Assembly: GCF_003355455.1 (NCBI RefSeq) | Contig: NZ_CP031357.1 | Span: 288,501-352,500 of the forward strand | DNA length: 64,000 bases | Direction of reading: 5' to 3' | DNA from: Erythrobacter aureus | Lineage (GTDB): Bacteria > Pseudomonadota > Alphaproteobacteria > Sphingomonadales > Sphingomonadaceae | Shown: piece after piece, positions 29,964-37,499 of the stretch | Numbering within the stretch: the first letter of the stretch is position 1 | How the letters are laid out: each line of letters starts with the position of its first letter | Translations under genes and position numbers: made by a program | The notes under the pieces: generated by a model | Database searches by the model: none | Told to the model about the DNA's origin: nothing | What the model saw: the letters and a program-made list of their open reading frames with translations, nothing else

Positions 29964-31372
29964 TGCGCCTGCTTCCGCGAAGCCTGCTGGGTCAGGTCAT
30001 GCTGGCCATGGCGGCCGCACTGCTGATCGCCCAGGCGATTTCGGCAACCATGCTTTACCGCGCGGCCACCGAACGGCGCGAAATGGCTTTCATGCATGCC
30101 GCCGCCTTCCAACTGCTCAGCGGTCCGCGCCATCGGGATGCCCGCAAGGCCCGCATGATGCGCCCGCCGCATATGATGCCGTCACGCCGGGATGGGACGC
30201 CAAGGGTCCGCCTGCCGCGTAGCCTGCGTTACTCCGAAACCACCCGCGCTCCCTTGGCGGCAGATGCTCCCCGCGACCAACAGCGAGAAGCGGAATTGGC
30301 ACGGCTACTGCGTTCGCAAGGCATTTCCGTCGGGGAAATCGCCATATCCGTGCAGCCCTTTCTGGACGACCCCGTCTTGCGCGAGGCGGCGCGTGACTTT
30401 CCCCGGATTCGGGCTCTGGTCGAAACTGTCCCGCACGAGGTGATGGTGGTCGCCTTGAAGCAGGAGGGCAGCGCGGTGTGGCAAGTCGCGCGCCTCCCCG
30501 TCCCGCCGCTCGATCGCGGCATCCCCCGCACGCTGGTGATGCAGACGCTGATTCTGTTCCTCGTGCTGGTCGGCCTGCTCTATTTCGTGCTGCGCCGGAT
30601 CACCCGGCCGCTCGATGCTCTGGCCGAACGGACCCGGCGGTTCGGCAGCGTCGGCACGCCCGAAGAGCCACTGGAAGCGAGCGGACCCGACGATGTGAGA
30701 CGGCTGATCGAGGCGCATAATGCGATGCAGGCGCGGATCGGCTCCATGCTCGATGAAAAGGATGTCATGCTCGGCGCGATCGGCCACGATCTCAAAACGC
30801 CGCTTGCGGCACTGCGCGTTAGGATCGAGAGCGTCGAGGACGAGGCCGCGCGTGACAAGATGGCCGCGACGATCGAGGATATCACCGAAACGCTCGACGA
30901 GATCCTTTCGCTGGCGCGTATCGGCCGTACCGACACCGAGCCCGAAATGACCGAACTCGGCGCACTCGCCGCATCGGTGGTCGAGGAATTCGAGGATATG
31001 GGCAGGCCGGTGACGCTGGAGGCGCAGGGACGCATCGCGGCGCCCGTGCACCTGACCTGGCTCAAGCGCGGGCTGCGCAATCTGGTCACCAATGCGCTGC
31101 GCTATGCCGGATCGGCGCACCTATCCATTCTTCGGGAAGACGGTCAGGCCGTGCTCCGGATAGATGATGACGGTCCCGGCATTCCGGAGGAACGGCTGGC
31201 GGAAATGCTCGAACCGTTCACACGCGGGGAAGCGAGCCGCAACCGCGAGACAGGTGGCGCGGGCCTGGGCCTCACGCTGGCGCGCGCGGTTGCCGAACAG
31301 CATGGCGGAACGCTCAGCCTCGCAAATCGCGCCGAAGGGGGCCTCCGCGCGGAAATCCGCATCCCGACCTAG
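29963..31372 (+). CDS. EnvZ-type sensor histidine kinase with Met/His-rich periplasmic loop
   Basis: Inner-membrane kinase of 469 residues. Membrane segments near 10-32 and 178-200 enclose a periplasmic domain holding a short Met/Pro/His cluster (RMMRPPHMMPS at about 64-74), of the kind that can bind copper, silver or other soft metals. A HAMP domain follows, then the dimerisation helix with His275 in IGHDLKTPLAAL, N-box NLVTNALRYA, and G-boxes DDDGPGIP and GGAGLGLTLA. It partners the preceding regulator. It runs convergently into the HerA-like gene; the two stop codons share the bases CTAG at 31369-31372. Confidence 0.92.
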   Translation: MRLLPRSLLGQVMLAMAAALLIAQAISATMLYRAATERREMAFMHAAAFQLLSGPRHRDARKARMMRPPHMMPSRRDGTPRVRLPRSLRYSETTRAPLAADAPRDQQREAELARLLRSQGISVGEIAISVQPFLDDPVLREAARDFPRIRALVETVPHEVMVVALKQEGSAVWQVARLPVPPLDRGIPRTLVMQTLILFLVLVGLLYFVLRRITRPLDALAERTRRFGSVGTPEEPLEASGPDDVRRLIEAHNAMQARIGSMLDEKDVMLGAIGHDLKTPLAALRVRIESVEDEAARDKMAATIEDITETLDEILSLARIGRTDTEPEMTELGALAASVVEEFEDMGRPVTLEAQGRIAAPVHLTWLKRGLRNLVTNALRYAGSAHLSILREDGQAVLRIDDDGPGIPEERLAEMLEPFTRGEASRNRETGGAGLGLTLARAVAEQHGGTLSLANRAEGGLRAEIRIPT

Positions 31373-32895
31373 CGCATCAGCCCACCGATGATATTGCGCA
31401 CGAAGGCGGTCGCGCCGGTGCGCAGCGGGTCGGCGCGCGATTTCTTCCCCATCACCGTTGCCACGGCGATCGAGGTCAGCGATCCGGCCGCCGCCTTGGC
31501 TGCGGCCTTCCCCGCTTTCGTCCACATCGAGGTGTGCTTACGAGAGCGCTTGCGCACTTCGGCCTCGCCCTTCTCCTCGACCTCCTTCGCGGTCTCGGCG
31601 GCATCGACGGCCTTGGCGGCGAGCACTTCCTCCGCGCTCTCGCGATCCACCGCCTCATCGTATTTTCCGTCCAGATCGCTGACCGAGTTGACGATCTTGC
31701 GCTCCTTCTCGGTCACCGGGCCGAGGCGCGAATGCGGCGGCTTTATCAGCGTGCGCTGAACCACGGTGGGCGCGCCGTCCTCGTCAAGCGTCGAGACCAG
31801 CGCCTCGCCCACTCTCAATTCGGTAATCGCCTGTTCGACATCGAGATCGGGATTGATACGGAACGTTTCCGCTGCCGCCTTGATCGCGCGCTGATCGCGC
31901 GGGGTGAAGGCGCGCAGCGCATGTTGCACGCGATTACCGAGTTGCCCGGCGATCTTTTCCGGGATGTCGATCGGTTTCTGCGTGACGAAATAGACGCCCA
32001 CCCCCTTCGAACGGATCAGCCGGACGACCTGCTCGACCTTGTCCTCCAGCGCCTCGGGCGCCTCGTCGAACAGCAAATGCGCCTCATCGAAGAAGAACAC
32101 CAGCTTCGGCTTTTCCGGATCGCCGACTTCGGGCAGGCTTTCGAACAGTTCGGCGAGCAGCCACAGGAGGAAGGTGGCGTAGAGCTTGGGACTGCGCATC
32201 AGCCTGTCGGCAGCGAGGACGTTGATTACCCCGCGCCCCTGCCCGTCCAGCTTGAGGAAATCGTCGATCTCCAGCGCGGGCTCGCCGAAGAACATATCCG
32301 CGCCCTGGCTTTCGAAGCTCAAGAGCTGGCGCTGGATCGCCCCGACGCTGGGCTTGGAGACATTGCCATAGGTGCCAGACAGCTCCTTCGCATTGTCATA
32401 GGCATAGGCGAGCATCGCCTGCAGATCGCCCAGGTCGAGCAGCAGCAGGCCGTTCTCGTCCGCATGACGGAAGACGATGTTGAGTACGCCTTCCTGCGTG
32501 TCGTTGAGGTCGAGCAGCCGCGCCAGCAGCAAAGGCCCCATCTCAGAGATCGTGGTCCGGACCGGGAAGCCCTTTTCGCCATATAGGTCCCAGAAAACCG
32601 CCGCATTGTCGGCATAGGCATAGTCGTCCATGCCCAGCTCCTTGGCGCGCCCCTCCAGCTTGTCGGCATGTTTAAATTGTGGTGAACCGGCCATTGCGAT
32701 GCCCGCAAGGTCGCCCTTCACATCGGCGACGAAAACCGGGACGCCTTGTGCGGAGAAACTTTCCGCGAGCCCCTGCAGCGTCACCGTCTTGCCCGTGCCG
32801 GTTGCCCCGGCGATCAATCCATGGCGATTGGCCTGACCGAGCCGCAGGTGCTGGCGCTCGCCATTGGCCCCCAGTCCGAGGAAAATTTCGCTCAT
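31369..32895 (-). CDS. HerA/YjgR-like ATPase (DUF853)
   Basis: P-loop ATPase of the FtsK/HerA superfamily, 508 residues, cellular role unproven. Walker A is GATGTGKTVTLQ at 30-41, Walker B is PKLVFFFDEAHLLF, and VTQKPIDIPEKIAGQLGNR supplies the sensor and arginine-finger region. The C-terminal 100 residues are a basic Ala/Lys-rich tail (KAGKAAAKAAAGSLTS). ATG at 32895 has GGGAG nine bases upstream; a TTG two codons earlier is less well placed. It is read divergently from pabBC. Confidence 0.88.
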   Translation of the reverse strand: MSEIFLGLGANGERQHLRLGQANRHGLIAGATGTGKTVTLQGLAESFSAQGVPVFVADVKGDLAGIAMAGSPQFKHADKLEGRAKELGMDDYAYADNAAVFWDLYGEKGFPVRTTISEMGPLLLARLLDLNDTQEGVLNIVFRHADENGLLLLDLGDLQAMLAYAYDNAKELSGTYGNVSKPSVGAIQRQLLSFESQGADMFFGEPALEIDDFLKLDGQGRGVINVLAADRLMRSPKLYATFLLWLLAELFESLPEVGDPEKPKLVFFFDEAHLLFDEAPEALEDKVEQVVRLIRSKGVGVYFVTQKPIDIPEKIAGQLGNRVQHALRAFTPRDQRAIKAAAETFRINPDLDVEQAITELRVGEALVSTLDEDGAPTVVQRTLIKPPHSRLGPVTEKERKIVNSVSDLDGKYDEAVDRESAEEVLAAKAVDAAETAKEVEEKGEAEVRKRSRKHTSMWTKAGKAAAKAAAGSLTSIAVATVMGKKSRADPLRTGATAFVRNIIGGLMR

Positions 32896-33004
32896 CGGCA
32901 ATCCGCTCCCGCTGCTCGCAAGTCGCAGGGGTGTGGCGCAGGCTTGTGGGCGCGGTCAAGCAATCCCTCGACAGGCGCTCGCCAAGCGGTAAAGGCTGGC
33001 ACCG

Positions 33005-34816
33005 ATGGCGGAACGGCATCCCTTTGTCCTGCTCGACGATGCGCGCGATAGCGGCGCGGCCGACGCCCTGCTGTTCGAGAACCCGCGCGATATCTTCGTC
33101 GCGCACCGTCCCGACGAAATCGAGACCGTGCTCGCCGCTGCCGAACAGGCTCGCCGTAAGGGCGGAGAACTGGCGGGATACATCGCTTACGAGGCCGGGC
33201 TGGCGCTGGAGGACAGATTGCGCCCGCTGACCGATGCCCGCAGCGGCGGTGCGGGGCCGCTCGTCTGGCTGGGCGTATTCGACACGCCGCAGCGGATTGC
33301 CGCAGAGGACATGCCCGACTGGCTGACGAAAAACGCGCCGGGCGGCGGCAGTGTCGGCCCGCTCGAGCCGCAGATTTCGCCAGGGGGATACGGGCAGGCT
33401 TTCGCGGCGCTGCAAGAGGCGATCCGCGCGGGCGATATCTACCAGGCCAATCTGACCTTTCCCCTCGCGGGCGGCTTCATCGGCGACCCGCTGGGCCTCT
33501 ATGCGGCACTGCGCCCCACCGCGCAGGCGGGATATGGCGGGGCTGTCTTCGACGGATCGCATTGGCTGCTCAGCCTCAGCCCCGAACTGTTCGTGTCGCT
33601 GAAAGGGGGCGAGGCCAAGGCCAAGCCGATGAAGGGCACACGCCCACGCGGCCATGACGAGGCCTCGGATCGCGCGATGGCCGAAGAGCTTGCCGGATCG
33701 GTCAAGGACAAGGCCGAAAACCTGATGATCGTCGACCTGCTGCGCAACGATCTCTCCCGCGTCGCCGAACCCGGGAGCGTGCGGGTAGACGATCCTTTCG
33801 CGATCGAAAGCTACCCCACGGTCCACCAGATGGTCAGCGCGGTACGCGCGCGGCTGAAACCGGATGAAGGCGCGATCGATCTGGTACGCGCACTGTTCCC
33901 CTGCGGATCGATCACCGGCGCGCCCAAGATCCGCGCGATGGAGCTGATCGATGCGGTCGAGCGCGATCCGCGCGGTCCCTATTGCGGCGCGATCGGGCGG
34001 ATCGGCAAGGATGGCGATGCGGCATTCAATGTCGCGATTCGAACGCTGCGCCTGACCGAAGTCGAAAACGGGCGAGGCAAGGCGGTACTCGGGGTGGGCG
34101 GAGCGATCGTCGCCGACAGCGAACCAACGTCCGAATGGCGTGAAGCGCTGCTCAAGGGGGCCTTTGTCCGGACCTCTTCGCCCCATCATCGCGCGGCGCA
34201 ATTCGACCTGATAGAAACGATGCGCTTTTCGCCGGAAGCGGGCATCACGCATCTCGAAAACCATCTCCTGCGAATAAAGACGAGCACGAGTGAGCTGGGC
34301 TTCACCTTCGATCGGCACGAGGCGCGCAACCAGCTTCATGCGCTGTGTTTCGTGCTCGACAAGCCCAGCCGGGTACGCCTGCTCGCCTCCCGTTCCGGCG
34401 AAATCGCGCTCGAGGCACGGGATATACCCGAAGCCTGGCCGGAACCTGCCCGCTGCATCGTTCTGCCGCTCCCCGTCGATCCGGGCGACTGGCGGCTGCG
34501 CCACAAGACCACCGATCGCGGCTTTTACGAGGACGCACAGCGCATCGCCCGGCAGCATGACGCGCACGAAGCGCTGTTCGTGCGCGAGGACGGCTTGCTC
34601 ACCGAAGGCTGCGTCACCAATATCTTCGTGCGCGGCGAAGACGGCGTATTGCTGACCCCGCCTGCCAGCCTCGGATTGCTGCCCGGCGTGTTCCGCCGGT
34701 CCCTTCTTGACGAAGGCAAGGCGCGCGAAGCCGAATTGCGCATCGAAGACTTGGAAAACGGCTTCTTGCTCGGCAATGCGCTGCGCCTGATGATGGACGC
34801 GAAACTCAAGACATGA
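33005..34816 (+). CDS. pabBC: Fused aminodeoxychorismate synthase component I and aminodeoxychorismate lyase
   Basis: Makes 4-aminobenzoate for folate: the first part aminates chorismate with ammonia from the PabA glutaminase, the second eliminates pyruvate. 603 residues. The PabB part (about 1-385) has AGDIYQANLTFPL, MKGTRPRG and the chorismate-binding signature PCGSITGAPKIRAME. The PabC part (about 395-603) is a fold-type IV PLP enzyme with Lys501 in LRHKTTDR and TEGCVTNIFV. The fusion is common in this order of bacteria and ensures equal amounts of both activities. PabA must be coded elsewhere. The stop overlaps the next gene (ATGA). Confidence 0.93.
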   Translation: MAERHPFVLLDDARDSGAADALLFENPRDIFVAHRPDEIETVLAAAEQARRKGGELAGYIAYEAGLALEDRLRPLTDARSGGAGPLVWLGVFDTPQRIAAEDMPDWLTKNAPGGGSVGPLEPQISPGGYGQAFAALQEAIRAGDIYQANLTFPLAGGFIGDPLGLYAALRPTAQAGYGGAVFDGSHWLLSLSPELFVSLKGGEAKAKPMKGTRPRGHDEASDRAMAEELAGSVKDKAENLMIVDLLRNDLSRVAEPGSVRVDDPFAIESYPTVHQMVSAVRARLKPDEGAIDLVRALFPCGSITGAPKIRAMELIDAVERDPRGPYCGAIGRIGKDGDAAFNVAIRTLRLTEVENGRGKAVLGVGGAIVADSEPTSEWREALLKGAFVRTSSPHHRAAQFDLIETMRFSPEAGITHLENHLLRIKTSTSELGFTFDRHEARNQLHALCFVLDKPSRVRLLASRSGEIALEARDIPEAWPEPARCIVLPLPVDPGDWRLRHKTTDRGFYEDAQRIARQHDAHEALFVREDGLLTEGCVTNIFVRGEDGVLLTPPASLGLLPGVFRRSLLDEGKAREAELRIEDLENGFLLGNALRLMMDAKLKT

Positions 34817-35469
34817 CCCAGATCCCGATCCTGTTCGAAGACGGCGAAGCGCTGGTGATCGACAAGCCAGCGGGCCTGCCGATCGAACGCCCGCGCCGCG
34901 GCGGCCCCGCTCTCGAAGACCATTTCGAGGAGCTGAAGCTGGGTTTCCAGCGCGCGCCCGTGCCCGTCCACCGGATCGACACCGATACCAGCGGCTGCCT
35001 GCTGCTGGCGCGCAATCCCAAGGCGCTCAAGCGCTTTGCGAAGAGCTTCGAGGACCGTCTGGTCGAAAAGCGCTATCTCGGCGTGCTGGCTGGCGTGCCC
35101 GAAGAGGCCGAGGGCAAGATCGAACTGTCGCTGTCGAAGATCAGCAGCGCCGAAAAGGGCTGGCGGATGATCGCGGCGAAGAAGGGCAAGCCTTCGATCA
35201 CCCATTGGCGCGTGATTGCCGAAATCCGAGGCAAGGCGCTGCTCGAATTCCGCCCCGAGACCGGTCGCACGCATCAGATCCGCGTGCATTGTCAGGCAGG
35301 GCTAGGCATGCCGCTGCTTGGCGATCCGGTCTATGGGAGCGGAAAGGGCGCGCCGCGCACCATGCTGCACGCCGCCGCGCTTTCCGTCCCGCGCGAAGGC
35401 AAGGCGCCCATCGAAGCCACTGCCCCCATGCCGCAGGATTTCACCGCTCTCGGCTTCGGTGATGGGTAG
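34813..35469 (+). CDS. RluA-family pseudouridine synthase
   Basis: RNA pseudouridine synthase of 218 residues without an S4 domain, like RluA/TruC-type short members. The catalytic Asp56 sits in the motif HRIDTDTSGCLLLAR; FRPETGRTHQIRVHC and LGDPVYG are the other family blocks. Which rRNA or tRNA uridine it modifies cannot be read. It is translationally coupled to pabBC upstream and overlaps arfB downstream by eight bases, so the three genes form one transcription unit. Confidence 0.9.
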   Translation: MTQIPILFEDGEALVIDKPAGLPIERPRRGGPALEDHFEELKLGFQRAPVPVHRIDTDTSGCLLLARNPKALKRFAKSFEDRLVEKRYLGVLAGVPEEAEGKIELSLSKISSAEKGWRMIAAKKGKPSITHWRVIAEIRGKALLEFRPETGRTHQIRVHCQAGLGMPLLGDPVYGSGKGAPRTMLHAAALSVPREGKAPIEATAPMPQDFTALGFGDG

Positions 35470-35866
35470 AATAGCCGACAAGGCTCTCGAAATCGCGGAG
35501 GAGAAGTTCATCGCCTCCTCCGGCCCCGGCGGGCAAAACGTCAACAAGGTCGCCACGGCTGTCCAGCTCCGCGTCGACGTCTTCCAGCTCGGCATGCCGC
35601 CGGAAGCATTCGAGCGGCTGAAGGAAATTGCGGGCAGCAAGCTGACCAAGGGCGGCGAGATCGTGCTGACCGCGAACGAATACCGCACGCAGGACCAGAA
35701 TCGCGAGGCAGCACGCGAACGATTGCTTGCCTTGCTGGGCGAAGCGCTGACCCCGCCGAAAAAACGCAAGAAGAGCCGCGTGAACCGCGTCGGCAAGGTC
35801 AAGCGGTTGAAAGCCAAGAAGGTGCGCGGCGAGGTCAAGGCGAAGCGCGGTAAGGTGGACTGGTAG
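35462..35866 (+). CDS. arfB: Alternative ribosome-rescue peptidyl-tRNA hydrolase ArfB
   Basis: Releases ribosomes stalled on messages without a stop codon by hydrolysing peptidyl-tRNA; 134 residues, close to the 140 of E. coli ArfB. The catalytic GGQ is at 23-25 in ASSGPGGQNVNKV, and the C-terminal tail that fills the empty mRNA channel is strongly basic (KKRKKSRVNRVGKVKRLKAK). ATG at 35462 overlaps the end of the pseudouridine synthase gene. It is the last gene of the pabBC unit, followed by 344 bases of intergenic repeats. Confidence 0.93.
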   Translation: MGRIADKALEIAEEKFIASSGPGGQNVNKVATAVQLRVDVFQLGMPPEAFERLKEIAGSKLTKGGEIVLTANEYRTQDQNREAARERLLALLGEALTPPKKRKKSRVNRVGKVKRLKAKKVRGEVKAKRGKVDW

Positions 35867-35870
35867 AACG

Positions 35871-35954
35871 TATCTCGACTACGGCATGGGCCTCCGCTCG
35901 ATATGAACGGGGCAACGGAAAACCAGCCCGTTCGTATCGAGCGAAGTCGAGACA
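35871..35954. repeat. Interrupted palindromic repeat of a second type
   Basis: The right arm (35927-35954) reads CCCGTTCGTATCGAGCGAAG then TCGAGACA; the left arm carries its complement in two parts, TCTCGACT at 35873-35880 and CGCTCGATAtGAACGGG at 35895-35911, separated by an extra stretch of about 13 bases. Loop about 15 bases. Sequences like TCTCGACTTCGCTCGA are, from memory, frequent intergenic repeats in Sphingomonadales. This and element A account for most of the 344-base gap between arfB and rpmG. Confidence 0.7.
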
Positions 35955-35998
35955 CCTGCCTGCTCCGCGGCGCTTGACTTTTCCCCGTGAATCACACA

Positions 35999-36163
35999 AA
36001 GGGCGCGCCGGACGGCGGTGCAGCCGTTCTTTTCGTTTCTGGGAAACGATTTCGGCACCAGCCCACTCCCCCTCCCGGCCACCCACTAGGGTATGCTGAT
36101 GGGTGGCCGGGAGGGGAGTGGGGCGGAACCGGTCTGACCAAGCGCAAGGAACACGCCGCCCTT
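35999..36163 (-). repeat. Cloverleaf-like palindromic element, copy A
   Basis: The central stem pairs 36062-36085 with 36100-36123 (24 bp, one bulged base) around a 14-base loop. A left hairpin CGTTTC-tgg-GAAACG lies at 36034-36048, and the outer arms AAGGGCG (35999-36005) and CGCCCTT (36157-36163) pair. The core arm is CTCCCGGCCACCCA and its complement. Loop orientation is opposite to copies C and D. The flanks are the most diverged of the four copies. It lies between arfB and rpmG. Confidence 0.8.
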
Positions 36164-36210
36164 ATTTTTTCGGCCCGAGGGCCATCCAGAAAGATCTTTA
36201 GGAACACGCC

Positions 36211-36378
36211 ATGGCGAAGCCCGCAACCGTCAAGATCAAGCTCGTCTCGACCGCAGACACGGGCTTCTACTACGTGACCAAGAAGAATCCGCGTAACCAC
36301 ACGGAAAAGTTCACCTTCCGCAAGTACGATCCCGTCGTGCGCAAGCATGTCGAGTTCAAGGAAGCCAAGATCAAGTAA
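36211..36378 (+). CDS. rpmG: 50S ribosomal protein L33
   Basis: Ribosomal protein of 55 residues, missed by a simple length cut-off. It starts MAKPATVKIKLVSTADTGFY and continues with VTKKNPRNHTEKF and KYDPVVRKHVEFKEAKIK, a full match to the proteobacterial L33 pattern. The zinc-binding cysteines found in some L33 forms are absent, as is normal for this type. AGGAACACGCC precedes the ATG. It follows palindromic element A by 47 bases and stands alone before lolA. Confidence 0.95.
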   Translation: MAKPATVKIKLVSTADTGFYYVTKKNPRNHTEKFTFRKYDPVVRKHVEFKEAKIK

Positions 36379-36390
36379 TGCTCTGCCAGG

Positions 36391-36423
36391 CTGAACCGCG
36401 GGAACGAGCCGGGTTCAGTGATG
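36391..36423 (+). promoter_or_regulatory. Inverted repeat and shared motif upstream of lolA
   Basis: CTGAACC (36391-36397) pairs with GGTTCAG (36412-36418). The stretch 36402-36423 matches 28321-28342 upstream of the EF-hand gene at 18 of 22 positions (GAACGA-CCGGG-T-A-TGATG). It follows the rpmG stop by 12 bases and could be a terminator hairpin or a binding site upstream of lolA. Confidence 0.45.
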
Positions 36424-36453
36424 GTTCAATGCTCCGACCCTAATCGCAGGAGC

Positions 36454-37116
36454 ATGAGCACCTTGTCTTCGAAATCGAACAAACCGATCCGCGCCGCGCT
36501 GGCTTTATCGCTGGCTGCGGCGCTTCCCGTTTCCGCCATCCTCGCGCCCGCCCCGGTGGTCGCCGCCGAGGGCGACCTCGACCGGGCAGTCGCCGCGCTG
36601 CGCGGCATCTCCACGATGAAGGCGGATTTCGTCCAGACCGACCGCAGCGGGCAGACCGTGCGCGGCGTGATGACGCTGAAACGCCCCGGCAAGATCCGTT
36701 TCCAGTACGAGAAGGGCGTGCCGATGCTCGTCGTCTCGAACGGCAAGTCGATGTATATGGTCGACTACGAGGTCAATCAGGTCCAGCGCTGGCCGATCAA
36801 GAATTCGCCATTGGGCGCGCTGCTCGATCCCAGCCGCGACGTGAAGCGATACGGCAAGCTGGTTCCCACCAACCACCCCGACGTCGTCAGCGTGGAAGTG
36901 CGCGATACCAAGCGCCCCGAATTCGGGGTCATAACCCTGATTTTCGCGCGCGACGCTTCGGCCCCCGGCGGTCTGCGCCTGACCCATTGGGTGGCGCTCG
37001 ATTCGCAGAATCACCGGACCACGGTAAGGCTGGCGAACCAGCGCTATGGCGTGGCCGTGGCCGACAGCGCCTTTACGTTTCGCGATCCGCGGCGATCGTC
37101 CCGTCGCCCGGGATGA
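36454..37116 (+). CDS. lolA: Outer-membrane lipoprotein carrier protein LolA
   Basis: Periplasmic chaperone that shuttles lipoproteins from LolCDE to the outer membrane; 220 residues with a signal peptide (AALALSLAAALPVSAILAPA). The LolA fold is visible in GISTMKADFVQTDRSGQTVR, GVMTLKRPGKIRFQYEKG and VSNGKSMYMVDYEVNQVQRW. ATG at 36454 has CAGGAGC directly upstream and is preferred to an earlier in-frame ATG at 36418. It serves the lipoproteins coded around it. In related genomes lolA and xth are, from memory, often next to each other; here a phosphatase gene and two palindromic elements separate them. Confidence 0.9.
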   Translation: MSTLSSKSNKPIRAALALSLAAALPVSAILAPAPVVAAEGDLDRAVAALRGISTMKADFVQTDRSGQTVRGVMTLKRPGKIRFQYEKGVPMLVVSNGKSMYMVDYEVNQVQRWPIKNSPLGALLDPSRDVKRYGKLVPTNHPDVVSVEVRDTKRPEFGVITLIFARDASAPGGLRLTHWVALDSQNHRTTVRLANQRYGVAVADSAFTFRDPRRSSRRPG

Positions 37117-37170
37117 ACGCCTTGGCGGTGAGCGGTGCGCCCTACGGGATATCCCGCTTCGGACCGTTCA

Positions 37171-37197
37171 TTGAACAGCAATCGCCCCGGGCATAAT
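37171..37197 (+). promoter_or_regulatory. Candidate sigma-70 promoter of the small RNA
   Basis: TTGAAC at 37171-37176 and CATAAT at 37192-37197 are 15 bases apart (17 if TAATCT is taken as the -10 box). It lies between the lolA stop and the structured region that ends in a strong terminator at 37328. Confidence 0.5.
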
Positions 37198-37202
37198 CTC
37201 CA

Positions 37203-37328
37203 AATCACGAGACGACACGAGGTGGGTTTCCCCCCTGTTGACCCCCTCGACCTGGTTCATCTCGTTCCAAGCGTGACGAACGCTCACAGGAAACCCCCGT
37301 GCCAATGCCCCCGGCACGGGGGTTTTTT
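37203..37328 (+). ncRNA. Candidate small RNA of about 125 nt between lolA and the phosphatase gene
   Basis: No coding frame is convincing here, yet the region has a promoter-like sequence just upstream, a first hairpin (ACGAGGTGGG pairing with CCCCCTCGA), a second small one (GCGT-gacga-ACGC) and a textbook terminator at its end. It could alternatively be only the 3' tail of the lolA message. I do not recognise the RNA family. Confidence 0.45.
37291..37328 (+). terminator. Rho-independent terminator
   Basis: CCCCCGTGCC (37294-37303) pairs perfectly with GGCACGGGGG (37313-37322) and is followed by six T. The A-tract partner on the left (AAA) makes it partly two-way, so it may also stop transcripts arriving from the phosphatase gene. 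Confidence 0.9.
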
Positions 37329-37496
37329 GTGTCTTTGTTCGGATGCGCCTTCGACCTCCGTCGAAGGCTTGGGGCGGCACCTGCCCACTCCCCACCCGGC
37401 CACCCATAGAATACCGTGCCGTGGGTGGCCGGGTGGGGGAGTGGGCAGGTGCCGCAAGGGAAGCGCGGATGCGCTTCCCGCACGCAACAAGGACTC
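37329..37496 (-). repeat. Cloverleaf-like palindromic element, copy B
   Basis: Central stem 37374-37406 with 37422-37455: 33 base pairs with one bulged G and a 15-base loop. Left hairpin 37347-37368 (9 bp, loop CTCC) and right hairpin 37458-37479 (9 bp, loop GGAT) are perfect. Outer arms GTGTCTTTGTT (37329-37339) and AACAAGGACTC (37486-37496) pair with few mismatches. The loop reads in the minus direction relative to C and D. Its right end lies three bases before the phosphatase stop codon. Confidence 0.88.
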
Positions 37497-37499
37497 CGC

